Below are positions 31,829-39,622 of a stretch of DNA of 43,585 nucleotides, in pieces. The notes under the pieces are model-generated. The model was given only the letters and a program-made list of their open reading frames with translations, was not told the DNA's origin and ran no database searches. The stretch is taken from the NCBI RefSeq assembly GCF_001399685.1, contig NZ_JTHN01000080.1, positions 1 to 43,585 on the forward strand, written 5' to 3'. Within the stretch, counting starts at the first letter, position 1, and every line of letters starts with the position of its first letter. The DNA comes from Paenibacillus sp. A3 (GTDB lineage Bacteria; Bacillota; Bacilli; Paenibacillales; NBRC-103111). A program made the translations under genes and the position numbers.

Positions 31829-33224
31829 CCTGCACAAGTGGCGCCAGCGTTTGTTCGGCAACGACCTGTTCGGCAGAACGCAGTTCAGGCTCACGCTGCA
31901 ATACAGCTCATTGTTGAGCCTGCTTTTATTCCTTTTTATCGCAATCGTCTACACACTGCTGTATATCCTGATTTGGAACGATCAGGAGCAAAGACTGAAT
32001 AAACTGCTGGACACGGAGATTCATGCGCTTCAGGGGCCGCTGTATGCAGAGGCGCTTAATAAGAAGTTCGATAAACCCGGTGAACGCGCCTTTGAGCTGA
32101 GCGCCGATCAGGCTTTCTACTATATCATCGACACGCTGGGCAATACGGTAACGGGCGCTGAAATTCAAAAAGAGCTGCGCGCTCAGGTTTTTGACTTGAT
32201 TCGCACGGGAGCGCTTCCCGCTTCGGCCCTCGAAAAGGTCGAACTGCTAACCTATGACGAGCCGCTCCCTCATCTCCGGAAGGCAAACGATCGCCGGCAA
32301 ACAATAATGTACATGGCGGGCAGCCGTTTGCTTTACCGCGACGGGCAACTGGTCGGCACCCTGTATGCGGGCAAGAATGTTGATTTCCAGAAACAGCTTC
32401 TGCAATGGCTGCCGGCTGTGCTGCTAGGCGTTGCATTACTGTTTCAGGCACTGGTTGTATGGCTTAGTCGGCTGATGTCACAACAGGCGATGATCCCCAT
32501 TCGTCAGGCTTACATGCGCCAGCAGCAATTTGTAGCCGACGCTTCCCATGAGCTTCGTACACCGCTTAGTGTACTGCTCTCCTCCATCGAAACGCTGCAT
32601 ATCGAGGACAGACTTACAAACGATTCCTTTGAAAAGCGGGTGCTCGAAGGCATAAAGGATGAGGTGCAGCGTATGATCCGGCTGACCGGGAACCTTCTGT
32701 TGCTGGCCCGAAGAGATTCGGGGCAGGCGGTGCTGCATAACGCGTGGTTCGACCTTGCAGGCGTAGCTGTCCAAACGGCGGACAAGATAAGCGTACTGGC
32801 GGAGGCGAAGCAGATCAAGCTGGAGCTTGAAGCCCCCGATGAACTTCGGGTATGTCTGGATCAGGAGAAAATCGTACAATTGCTCGTCATTTTGCTGGAA
32901 AATGCAATCAAATATACCGCTGCCGGGGGAAGCGTGAAACTAACAGTCGCTCACAAGGCCGCGCCGTTGGGGGGAAAACTCGTTCTGGAGGTTCGCGATA
33001 CGGGAGTGGGCATCCCGGAAGAAGAGCTTCTGCGCATCTTCGATCGCTTTTACCGACTGGACAAATCACGCTCGCGGCAGATGGGCGGACATGGGCTCGG
33101 ACTTGCCATCGCCAAGCATATTGTAGAGGAATGCAGGGGGACGATACGCGTGGAGAGCAGGCCGGGGGAAGGCAGTGTGTTCAGAGTGGAAATGACGGAT
33201 ATGCTTCCTCCCTCTGAGCGGTAA
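31794..33224 (+). CDS. Sensor histidine kinase
   Basis: About 476-aa membrane sensor kinase pairing with the response regulator just upstream. Two membrane segments (about 35-60 and 206-228) enclose an extracellular domain of about 140 residues. The dimerisation domain has the H-box FVADASHELRTPLSVLLSSIETL, and the ATPase domain has the N-box LLVILLENAIKYTAAGG, VRDTGVGIPEEELLRIFDRFYR (G1), and GGHGLGLAIAKHIVEECRG (G2). The start is uncertain: ATG at 31794 overlaps the regulator by 35 bp; a TTG at 31818 (LKPNLHKW) has GGGGGG 12 bases upstream and is also plausible. The extracellular domain has no motif I recognise. Confidence 0.92.
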   Translation: MYGGSVIKLKPNLHKWRQRLFGNDLFGRTQFRLTLQYSSLLSLLLFLFIAIVYTLLYILIWNDQEQRLNKLLDTEIHALQGPLYAEALNKKFDKPGERAFELSADQAFYYIIDTLGNTVTGAEIQKELRAQVFDLIRTGALPASALEKVELLTYDEPLPHLRKANDRRQTIMYMAGSRLLYRDGQLVGTLYAGKNVDFQKQLLQWLPAVLLGVALLFQALVVWLSRLMSQQAMIPIRQAYMRQQQFVADASHELRTPLSVLLSSIETLHIEDRLTNDSFEKRVLEGIKDEVQRMIRLTGNLLLLARRDSGQAVLHNAWFDLAGVAVQTADKISVLAEAKQIKLELEAPDELRVCLDQEKIVQLLVILLENAIKYTAAGGSVKLTVAHKAAPLGGKLVLEVRDTGVGIPEEELLRIFDRFYRLDKSRSRQMGGHGLGLAIAKHIVEECRGTIRVESRPGEGSVFRVEMTDMLPPSER

Positions 33225-33317
33225 AGCTGTTGCCACGAGTTCCGGTTGAAAATCGGTGCCACGACTGGACAATGATTTGATCTTAAAAATATTCACAGAC
33301 CGCAACGCAAACTGAGG

Positions 33318-33347
33318 TGCTTAGAACGTTTCTGTCAAGCATTTTTT
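33318..33347 (+). terminator. Weak terminator downstream of the two-component operon
   Basis: TGCTT/AAGCA outer stem (33318-33341) with an AGAA/TTCT inner pairing, then six T residues (33342-33347). Confidence 0.6.
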
Positions 33348-33413
33348 AACGATCCGGAGCTCGTCTGAGAAAATATCACTTTTTGATATCCCCGAGTCTT
33401 TGGTTCATCCCTC

Positions 33414-33443
33414 TTGACTTTTCGCTCGTGAAGAAGTTAGAAT
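33414..33443 (+). promoter_or_regulatory. Promoter of the thrS leader
   Basis: TTGACT (33414-33419), 18-base spacer, TAGAAT (33438-33443). Expected start is about 33450, just before the T-box structure. Confidence 0.7.
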
Positions 33444-33449
33444 ATTGAA

Positions 33450-33753
33450 ACATCAGGCAATGACCAAAGACACGATTCTCTGCAAGGGCTGCACAGAGAG
33501 AGGAGTCCCGGCTGTAAGCTCCTCCAGCGACCGGCATGGAATTACCCCTTTGCAGCCGTGACGCTGAACTTGCGATCCTTACCGACGACCGCGAAAATAA
33601 GCGCACCGTCTCATCCCCGTTACCGGATGGCCATGAGGTCCGGCGTGATTTCTTTCGTTCTGGCAGTAGCCATGACGCGAAGGGCAGCCGGTCGAATTAG
33701 GGTGGAACCACGAGCTGAACGCACTCGTCCCTTTGGGCGAGATGCGTTTTTTT
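33450..33753 (+). ncRNA. T-box riboswitch leader of thrS
   Basis: About 300-base leader. The core T-box AGGGTGGAACCACGAG (33699-33714) matches the consensus AGGGTGGNACCGCG closely. It is followed by an intrinsic terminator with stem ACGCACTCGTCCC/GGGCGAGATGCGT (33719-33747) and seven T residues (to 33753); the T-box is expected to pair in the alternative antiterminator. The 5' Stem I region contains CACAGAGAGAGGAG and paired arms AGGAG/CTCCT. A plausible threonine specifier codon is ACC at 33544-33546, in GGAATTACCCC. Uncharged tRNA-Thr would favour read-through into thrS. Confidence 0.92.
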
Positions 33754-33794
33754 GCGTTCACATCCCATTTGACCGGAAACGGAGGACGAAAACC

Positions 33795-35711
33795 ATGAAG
33801 ATTCAAGTGAAGCTGCCGGACGGCTCGTTCCGGGAGTACGAAAAAGGAGCAACTATCGAGCAGGTGGCCGAATCCATCAGTCCCAGCTTGAAAAAACAAG
33901 CCGTAGCAGGCAAAATCGACGGAAAGGTCGTCGACCTGAACCGACCGATCGAAGCGGACGCTTCGGTTGAAATTGTGACGCTCGACAGCAAAGAAGGCTT
34001 GGAGGTATACCGTCACAGCACGGCGCATCTGATGGCTCAGGCCATTAAACGCCTATACGGACAAAAAACTGTGAAGCTGGGAATCGGTCCCGTCATCGAA
34101 GACGGATTTTATTACGACATCGATATCGAAAAGCCGCTATCCGTCGACGACCTCTCCTCGATTGAACAAGAAATGGAGCGGATCGTCCGGGAAAATGTGC
34201 CGATTGCCCGACGCGTCGTCAGCCGGGACGAGGCCGTGCAAACGTTCGAAGCTTTGGAGGATCCGCTCAAGCTGGAGCTTATTCGCGATTTACCGGACGA
34301 GGCGGTCCTTTCCCTGTACGAGCAGGGCGAGTTTGTCGATCTGTGCCGCGGGCCTCATTTGCCGTCCACGGGCCGCATCAAAGCATTCAAGCTGCTGAGC
34401 GTCGCCGGTGCCTACTGGCGGGGCGATTCCAACAACAAGATGCTGCAGCGCATCTACGGTACGGCTTTTCCGAAGAAGGCGGAGCTTGACGAGCACTTGC
34501 ATCTGTTGGAAGAGGCCAAAAAGCGCGACCACCGCAAGCTTGGCAAAGAGCTCGGGCTGTTCATGTTCTCCGAGGAAGCGCCGGGCATGCCGTTCTTTTT
34601 GCCAAAAGGGATGACGATCCGCACGGTGCTTGAGAACTTCTCCCGCGAGCAGCAAGCGGCGAACGATTACGACGAGGTCCGCACGCCGTTCATGATGAAC
34701 CAGCGGCTGTGGGAGGAATCCGGACATTGGGACCATTACCGGGAGAACATGTATTTTACCGAGGTGGACGAGACGAAGTTCGCGCTTAAGCCGATGAACT
34801 GCCCGGGCCACATGCTTATTTATAAAAACGAGCTCCATTCTTACCGGGAGCTGCCGATCCGGCTTTGCGAATTCGGCCAGGTGCACCGGCACGAATTTTC
34901 TGGCGCCCTGAACGGGATGATGCGCGTGCGCACCTTCTGCCAGGACGACGCGCATCTGTTTGTCCGCCCCGACCAGATTGAAGAAGAAATCGGCCGTGCC
35001 ATCGACCTGATCGGCGAGATGTACAAGGTGTTCGGCTTCCAATACAAGATTGAACTGTCCACACGGCCCGAGGATTCGATGGGCTCCGCCGAGCTGTGGG
35101 ATCAGGCGGAAACGGCGCTGCGCAGCGTGCTGGAGCGCCGGGGAATCGCCTACAGCCTCAACGAAGGGGACGGAGCCTTCTACGGGCCGAAAATCGATTT
35201 TCACATTTTGGACGCGCTCAAACGAAGCTGGCAGTGCGGTACGATTCAGCTCGATTTTCAAATGCCGGAAAAATTCGACCTGTCCTACATCGGCGAAGAC
35301 AATCAAAAGCACCGTCCGGTCGTCATTCACCGCGCGATTTACGGCTCGATCGACCGGTTCATCGGGATTTTGACGGAGCATTACAGCGGGGCGTTCCCGC
35401 TCTGGCTGTCGCCGGTGCAGGTCAAGCTTTTGCCCGTCTCCGACGTGTACAATTCGTACGCTATGGAAGTCAAAAAGGCGCTTGCCGAAGCGGGCATCCG
35501 GGTGGAAGCCGACTTGCGCAGCGAGAAACTCGGCTACAAAATCCGCGAAGCCCAGCTTGAGAAAGTGCCGTATATGCTGGTCCTTGGCGAGAACGAGCAA
35601 AGCTCCGGCACCGCCGCCGTCCGTAAACGGGGCGAAGGCGATTTGGGCCCGATGCAAGTGCAGGAGCTTGCGGAACGGCTGCGCCGGGAAATTCAGGCGA
35701 AGCAAGCTTAA
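33795..35711 (+). CDS. thrS: Threonine--tRNA ligase
   Basis: 638-aa class II aminoacyl-tRNA synthetase charging tRNA-Thr. Domains in order: TGS (about residues 1-62, MKIQVKLPDGSFREYEKG), the N2 editing domain with HSTAHLMAQAI and a zinc-like DLCRGPHLPSTGRI, the catalytic core with motif 1, motif 2 and motif 3 (MNCPGHMLIYKNELHSY, with zinc ligands C and H; CEFGQVHRHEFSGALNGMMRVR; and RPVVIHRAIYGSIDRFIGIL), and the anticodon-binding C-terminal domain (QVKLLPVSDVYNSYA to the end). The ATG at 33795 follows CGGAGGACGAAAACC; the open frame upstream runs into the T-box leader and is not coding. Expression is controlled by the T-box. Confidence 0.97.
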   Translation: MKIQVKLPDGSFREYEKGATIEQVAESISPSLKKQAVAGKIDGKVVDLNRPIEADASVEIVTLDSKEGLEVYRHSTAHLMAQAIKRLYGQKTVKLGIGPVIEDGFYYDIDIEKPLSVDDLSSIEQEMERIVRENVPIARRVVSRDEAVQTFEALEDPLKLELIRDLPDEAVLSLYEQGEFVDLCRGPHLPSTGRIKAFKLLSVAGAYWRGDSNNKMLQRIYGTAFPKKAELDEHLHLLEEAKKRDHRKLGKELGLFMFSEEAPGMPFFLPKGMTIRTVLENFSREQQAANDYDEVRTPFMMNQRLWEESGHWDHYRENMYFTEVDETKFALKPMNCPGHMLIYKNELHSYRELPIRLCEFGQVHRHEFSGALNGMMRVRTFCQDDAHLFVRPDQIEEEIGRAIDLIGEMYKVFGFQYKIELSTRPEDSMGSAELWDQAETALRSVLERRGIAYSLNEGDGAFYGPKIDFHILDALKRSWQCGTIQLDFQMPEKFDLSYIGEDNQKHRPVVIHRAIYGSIDRFIGILTEHYSGAFPLWLSPVQVKLLPVSDVYNSYAMEVKKALAEAGIRVEADLRSEKLGYKIREAQLEKVPYMLVLGENEQSSGTAAVRKRGEGDLGPMQVQELAERLRREIQAKQA

Positions 35712-35718
35712 CATGATA

Positions 35719-35758
35719 AAAAAGCATGCTACCCGTGTAGGGCAAGCATGCTTTTTTG
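35719..35758. terminator. Bidirectional terminator between thrS and nadE
   Basis: Perfect 13-bp arms AAAAAAGCATGCT/AGCATGCTTTTTT (35719-35731 with 35746-35758), T-rich on both strands, ending next to the nadE stop at 35759. It can serve both convergent genes. Confidence 0.93.
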
Positions 35759-36568
35759 CTAAATGCCTGGAATCGGCACCCGTTTGTGCTCCGTCTTCAA
35801 ATATTGCTTTTCCAGCTTCTCCTGGGCTTCGGGCGAAATCGTTTTGCCTTCCAAGTAATCGCTATTGTCGTCGTAAGTGATGCCGAGCTCGTTTTCGTCC
35901 GTCTGCCCTTCCCAAAGGCCGGCGGTAGGCGCTTTATCCAGCACGCTGGCAGGTACGCCCAGCTCGCGGGCAAGCTGCCGCACCTGGCGTTTGTTCAGAC
36001 TGCTCATCGGAGTAATATCGACGGCGCCGTCGCCATACTTGGTGAAAAAGCCGGTAATCGCCTCCGACGCGTGATCCGTACCGACCACGAGCAGATTCAG
36101 CTCGAACGCAAGCGCGTACTGCACGACCATCCGCGTTCTGGCTTTGACATTCCCTTTGCCGCCGCGGCTCAAGTGCTTGTGCACGCCGATCGATTTCAGT
36201 CCGTACTCGGCTTCGAGCGCGATCTCGTTGACCGCTTCCCCGATGTTCGTCTCGATGCGATATTTCAAATCGAACGCTTCTGCCGTAGCGTAGCTGTCGG
36301 AGATGTCCGCCTGCTCCCCGTAAGGCTGAAACACGCCGACCGTTTTGTATTCCTTTCCTTTTTCGGCTGTCAGCTCGTCCGTAGCCCGCTTGCACAAGCC
36401 CGCCGCCACGGCGCTGTCGATCCCGCCGCTGATGGCGATCAGAAGCCCGTCGACACCTGCTTTAAGCACGTATTCTTTTAAAAAATCGACCCGTTTGCGA
36501 ATCTCTTCATTGACATCGATCACCGGTTTGACGCCAAGCTTTGCAATAATGTCCTGCTGCAGACTCAT
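35759..36568 (-). CDS. nadE: NAD+ synthase (ammonia-dependent)
   Basis: 269-aa enzyme that adenylates and amidates nicotinate adenine dinucleotide to NAD, the last NAD-synthesis step. The PP-loop is ISGGIDSAVAAGLCKRA (about residues 47-63). Other family marks are KYRIETNIGEAVN, NVKARTRMVVQYALA, VVGTDHASEAITGFFTKYGDGAVDITPMSSLNKRQVRQLARELG, and APTAGLWEGQTDENELGITYD. Length fits the ammonia-dependent Bacillus type, with no glutaminase domain. The ATG at 36568 is preceded by GTGGAGAGGTGTGGAGAACG. The open frame extends 52 codons further upstream, without support. A perfect -10 TATAAT lies on the minus strand near 36678-36683. Confidence 0.96.
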   Translation of the reverse strand: MSLQQDIIAKLGVKPVIDVNEEIRKRVDFLKEYVLKAGVDGLLIAISGGIDSAVAAGLCKRATDELTAEKGKEYKTVGVFQPYGEQADISDSYATAEAFDLKYRIETNIGEAVNEIALEAEYGLKSIGVHKHLSRGGKGNVKARTRMVVQYALAFELNLLVVGTDHASEAITGFFTKYGDGAVDITPMSSLNKRQVRQLARELGVPASVLDKAPTAGLWEGQTDENELGITYDDNSDYLEGKTISPEAQEKLEKQYLKTEHKRVPIPGI

Positions 36569-36700
36569 CGTTCTCCACACCTCTCCACGCGAATAGTCGC
36601 GACTTGCGGAAGCCGGACAGCCGCTTACATTTAAACTTCTGGCCATCCGGCCTTTCCGCTTGTCAATTTTGGTTACATTATAACACGATCCGGAAATTAC

Positions 36701-36738
36701 AAAAACTCCCGCCTGACGCTTCAAGCGCCGGCAGGAGT
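36701..36738 (-). terminator. Rho-independent terminator of the bacilliredoxin gene
   Basis: GC-rich stem with a few wobbles between ACTCCTGCCGGCGC and GCGTCAGGCGGGAGT, followed on the minus strand by TTTTTG (36701-36705). Confidence 0.85.
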
Positions 36739-36757
36739 CGTTAGGAGGATTAGCCTC

Positions 36758-37192
36758 TTACTTGCAGTATGTTTCGAAAGCGCCGATCAAATCGTTGGCG
36801 ATCATTTCGGCGGAACGGTCTTCTACTTGATGGCGTTGGATGAAATGGACCAATTGGCCGTCTTTCATCAGCGCGATCGAAGGCGAGGACGGCGGATACG
36901 GCGCAAAATATTCGCGCGCCTTGGCCGTGGCTTCTTTATCTTGGCCCGCAAACACCGTGTAAAGGTGGTCCGGCTTCACTTCGTTCTGCAGCGCTTTGGC
37001 CACGCCCGGACGGCATTGGCCGGCGGCACAGCCGCATACGGAATTGACCACGATCAGAGCGGTCCCTTTCATATTGTCGAGCGCCTCGGATACTTCCTCC
37101 GGCGTACGAAGCTCGGTAACTCCGATGCGCGTCAACTCGTCTCTCATCGGCTGAACCATATCTCTCATGTATGCTTCAAATGACATGGACAT
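36758..37192 (-). CDS. brxB: Bacilliredoxin (BrxA/BrxB, YphP/YqiW family)
   Basis: 144-aa thioredoxin-fold protein that removes bacillithiol from oxidised cysteines of target proteins. The active-site motif is the C-G-C of VVNSVCGCAAGQCRPGVAKAL (about residues 49-70). Later marks are DHLYTVFAGQDKEATAKAREYFAPYPPSSPSIALMKDGQLVHFIQRHQVEDR. Length is normal. The start is the ATG at 37192, after CAAAGGAGTGAAAGCTTAAC. The promoter is at 37248-37275. Presence of this family implies bacillithiol in the organism. I cannot tell BrxA from BrxB with confidence. Confidence 0.9.
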   Translation of the reverse strand: MSMSFEAYMRDMVQPMRDELTRIGVTELRTPEEVSEALDNMKGTALIVVNSVCGCAAGQCRPGVAKALQNEVKPDHLYTVFAGQDKEATAKAREYFAPYPPSSPSIALMKDGQLVHFIQRHQVEDRSAEMIANDLIGAFETYCK

Positions 37193-37247
37193 GTTAAGCT
37201 TTCACTCCTTTGAACTAACATAAAGGTATATAAAGTTTCCTATGTCC

Positions 37248-37275
37248 ATTATACAACGGCACGGGTCGAAAGCAA
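37248..37275 (-). promoter_or_regulatory. Promoter of the bacilliredoxin gene
   Basis: Minus strand TTGCTT (37270-37275), 16-base spacer, TATAAT (37248-37253). Confidence 0.65.
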
Positions 37276-37294
37276 GGCATTATTACCAACTTCT

Positions 37295-37723
37295 CTAGCT
37301 TTTATCGGCATCCTTCTCGTCGGGCTCGCCGCTCGGATACGATCTGTAGGCCACATCTTTGTCCGAGTGCATGAACGGGTAGCCTTGCGGCACGATCCCC
37401 TGCTCGAAGAGCTCGCGGTTTTCCGTCGTTTGAAAGCCTACGTCTTTATACGGGTGCACCCATTGGTCCCCGGACATGATGGCCGGATCGGTCTCATCGC
37501 TCCATTGTTCTAGCGGGGATTGCTCCGATTGGTATATGTGATCTCCGATCAGCACGCCGTATTCGTTCACGAACGCCTCGCGCGGACCCCGTTTTTGATG
37601 ATATTCCTGACGAAAATTAATTTCAAAAGGATCAAGCTCCGGATCGTTCTTGGCGTTATACGAAATGTCGGTATCGACCTGCTCGTACGATGCGTTTTTA
37701 TCCCGATTTTCCTTATCGTTCAT
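37295..37723 (-). CDS. Hydrophilic protein of unknown function, DUF3905-like
   Basis: 142-aa acidic, hydrophilic protein. The segment FVNEYGVLIGDHIYQ through SPLEQWSDETDPAIMSGDQWVHPYKDVGFQTTENRELFEQG recalls the DUF3905 family of Bacilli, though I cannot confirm it. No signal peptide or membrane segment. The N-terminal 40 residues are Asp/Asn/Glu-rich. The ATG at 37723 follows GGCAGAGGAGAGGCACAGCTC and lies 25 bp after the stop of the 45-aa gene, so both are probably cotranscribed. Confidence 0.75.
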   Translation of the reverse strand: MNDKENRDKNASYEQVDTDISYNAKNDPELDPFEINFRQEYHQKRGPREAFVNEYGVLIGDHIYQSEQSPLEQWSDETDPAIMSGDQWVHPYKDVGFQTTENRELFEQGIVPQGYPFMHSDKDVAYRSYPSGEPDEKDADKS

Positions 37724-37748
37724 GAGCTGTGCCTCTCCTCTGCCCCGT

Positions 37749-37886
37749 TCAGGTGGACGGACGGTTCGGACCGTTCAGTTTTTTATTCCGTGTTTCGGCT
37801 GCATCACTATCGGCTCCGGCCTGATTGGCGTTTGCCTGCCGCTTTTGTTCCTTGGAATCTCCAGATCCCGATTGCTGTTGTGCCAT
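37749..37886 (-). CDS. 45-aa hydrophilic small protein
   Basis: Starts MAQQQSGSGDSKEQKRQANA and ends GPNRPST; polar throughout, with no cysteine, no aromatic residue and no hydrophobic segment. The ATG at 37886 is preceded by AAGGGAGATGAATCTGCGCG, and the stop TGA is at 37749-37751. A longer overlapping frame from 37975 is a shadow. Composition resembles the small, Gln/Asn/Lys-rich, disordered proteins that Bacilli make in abundance in spores, but the SASP motif is absent. It precedes the DUF3905-like gene by 25 bp. Confidence 0.62.
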   Translation of the reverse strand: MAQQQSGSGDSKEQKRQANANQAGADSDAAETRNKKLNGPNRPST

Positions 37887-37916
37887 CGCGCAGATTCATC
37901 TCCCTTCATGATGATG

Positions 37917-38400
37917 TTAGTATGTGAAGGCTTTGCCAAAATAATTAGCCGGGCTGATGCAAAAATTGAAAACAAAAGAGGATTTCGATAATGTCTCGAG
38001 CTGGTATTCTTGCTTTTTCACCAATCGATCGCATCCGGGAGCGCCTCACCGTGGTCGTCTTATGGCCGTCGTCGTGCATGAGCGCGATGATTTGATTTTT
38101 CCCGCGGCTGTTCGACCGTACGGATGCCAATATATCTTGTTTTGGTAATGTAACTGCGGCGGCATCTGTCGAACCCATGTTCCAATCGAAATACTGATAT
38201 CCAATATTAGCCATTTCCCGGGCAATTTTCGCCATGTTGTGACGTCTGCCCGCTTTGCGGCTCAAATGATTGTCAGAACCTCCCGGAAAACGAAAAATGT
38301 CCGGCCCGACTCCTGCTGTTCGAGCCAATAAATCGTTCAATTTTCCGGATCCGTTCGGTATGCCCTTTTTCTTCTTGCTTCACCGTTCAAAAAGGGCGGG
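37917..38400 (-). pseudogene. Decayed polysaccharide deacetylase (NodB domain) remnant
   Basis: Reading across frames gives the C-terminal half of a NodB deacetylase: PDIFRFPGGSDN (motif 3-like), GYQYFDWNMGSTDA (motif 4-like) and IALMHDDGHKTTT (motif 5-like), then, after a frame change, EALPDAIDW, and after another, KKQEYQLETLS to a TAA at 37917-37919. At least three frame breaks are seen: loss of G near 38044-38049 (GTGAGGCG for GTGGAGGCG), loss of T near 38016-38022, and loss of A near 38337-38346. The N-terminal catalytic region (Asp-Asp and His-x-x-x-His) is not found upstream; the reading frame there is interrupted. It is therefore a truncated, inactivated gene, or sequence with several errors. 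Confidence 0.7.
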
Positions 38401-38566
38401 TTCGTAAATGGAAGAAGACTTTTGATTTTTTAGGCTGGTCGACAGCATCCCTCCGGCCATCGCAGGTTTACCGCTTTCTAAGCGAGTATGACTCTTCCGG
38501 CTCGGGAAGAATGTGTGTTATTTGGAACAATTGGAGGGATTAAGGATAGACTGGTACACAGGAGGT

Positions 38567-39595
38567 TCATAACGGAGTGCGGACCGCAAGCACCAAGCAG
38601 ACAGAGGCTTGGTCCAAGCTCATGGTTTCCGCATGAAATCCATGGGTCTGAAACCAAGCAATCAACCGCTGCGATTCGGCATAATGCTCTTCGCCGGGAG
38701 CCGTTCCGCTTGCCGCATACAGGTCACCCGGAGCATCCATCCAATCCACGATGGCGATGCGCCCCTTCGCTTTCAATACCCGGGCCATCTCCGCCAGCGC
38801 GAGCGGCTGCTGCGCTTCCGTCAAATGATGGAACGCAAAGCTCGTAACGACGAAATCGAATTGTCCGTCAAACGACGGAACGGATAGCAAATTGCCGATC
38901 CTCGTCTCCAGAGACGGCAATTGCATACGGCATCGCCTCAGCATTTCAGCGGATTGATCGATACCGACCATGCGCACGCCGCTTACGAGCAAGCGGGAAG
39001 CAAAGCCGCCGGTGCCCGTTCCGATGTCAAGTCCCCATTCGCCGGGCTGCGGAGCAACCCGCTCTGCGGCCTGGGCCAATATGCGCGAATAAGCGGGCTC
39101 CGCCGGTACATGCGGCGCCAGTCCGGCACTGCCGTTAAACTCCCATTGCTCCGACAGCGCATCGAAGTTCCAGAGATCGGCCCATGAATCGCGAATCGCT
39201 TTGCGTGCCTTGGCCCGTTCCGCCAGCGCATGCCAACGGTGCCGAAGCGATTCCGGCTCGTCTTCTGTCCGCTCGATCATGCCGTCCAACAGGGCAAGCG
39301 TCTCCCGAAGCTCCAGCCACTGGCCGTAAAGAGCCGAGCGCTGCAGCTCCAAATAGCGCCGAACCTCGTCCGTTTCGGCCCGGTCTGTTCGCTCCAGCAC
39401 AGTGCGAATATCGTCTACGGCAATGCCGGCCTCCCGCAGCGCAAGAATCGTCTGCAGCCGCCAAGCGTCCTCCTCCGTAAACCGGCGGTAGCCGTTGTCC
39501 GGATGCTTGGCGGGCGACAGGAGGCCCTTTTCCTCATAAAATCGGATTGCCCGGGTCGAGACGTTCAGCCGCCGGGCCAGCTCTTGAATTTTCAT
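38567..39595 (-). CDS. MerR-type regulator fused to a SAM-dependent methyltransferase
   Basis: 342-aa fusion. Residues about 1-75 are a MerR helix-turn-helix (MKIQELARRLNVSTRAIRFYEEKGLLSPAKHPDNGYRRFTEEDAWRL), followed by a coiled-coil dimer helix (about 75-135). Residues about 140-340 are a class I methyltransferase (Methyltransf_11/25-like), with SAM motif I GLDIGTGTGGFASRLL, acidic post-I VGIDQSAEML, motif II FDFVVTSFAFHHL and motif III GRIAIVDW. So the effector domain is a methyltransferase rather than the usual small-ligand pocket. Its ATG at 39595 follows GAAAGGAGACGTTTAACAGG and lies 27 bp after the KdpD-like gene, in one operon. Substrate and targets unknown. Confidence 0.9.
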   Translation of the reverse strand: MKIQELARRLNVSTRAIRFYEEKGLLSPAKHPDNGYRRFTEEDAWRLQTILALREAGIAVDDIRTVLERTDRAETDEVRRYLELQRSALYGQWLELRETLALLDGMIERTEDEPESLRHRWHALAERAKARKAIRDSWADLWNFDALSEQWEFNGSAGLAPHVPAEPAYSRILAQAAERVAPQPGEWGLDIGTGTGGFASRLLVSGVRMVGIDQSAEMLRRCRMQLPSLETRIGNLLSVPSFDGQFDFVVTSFAFHHLTEAQQPLALAEMARVLKAKGRIAIVDWMDAPGDLYAASGTAPGEEHYAESQRLIAWFQTHGFHAETMSLDQASVCLVLAVRTPL

Positions 39596-39622
39596 CCTGT
39601 TAAACGTCTCCTTTCCCGCAGA

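Larger units (their letters stand above)
33348..33794 (+). other. Gene-free stretch upstream of thrS
   Basis: Between the two-component operon and thrS. It holds the thrS promoter, the T-box leader and its terminator, described separately. I see no protein gene in it. Confidence 0.6.

Noticed and set aside
33558-33794. Upstream extension of thrS
   Set aside because: This is T-box leader RNA.
34290-35470. Large open frame opposite thrS
   Set aside because: Antisense of thrS, whose catalytic motifs are unmistakable.
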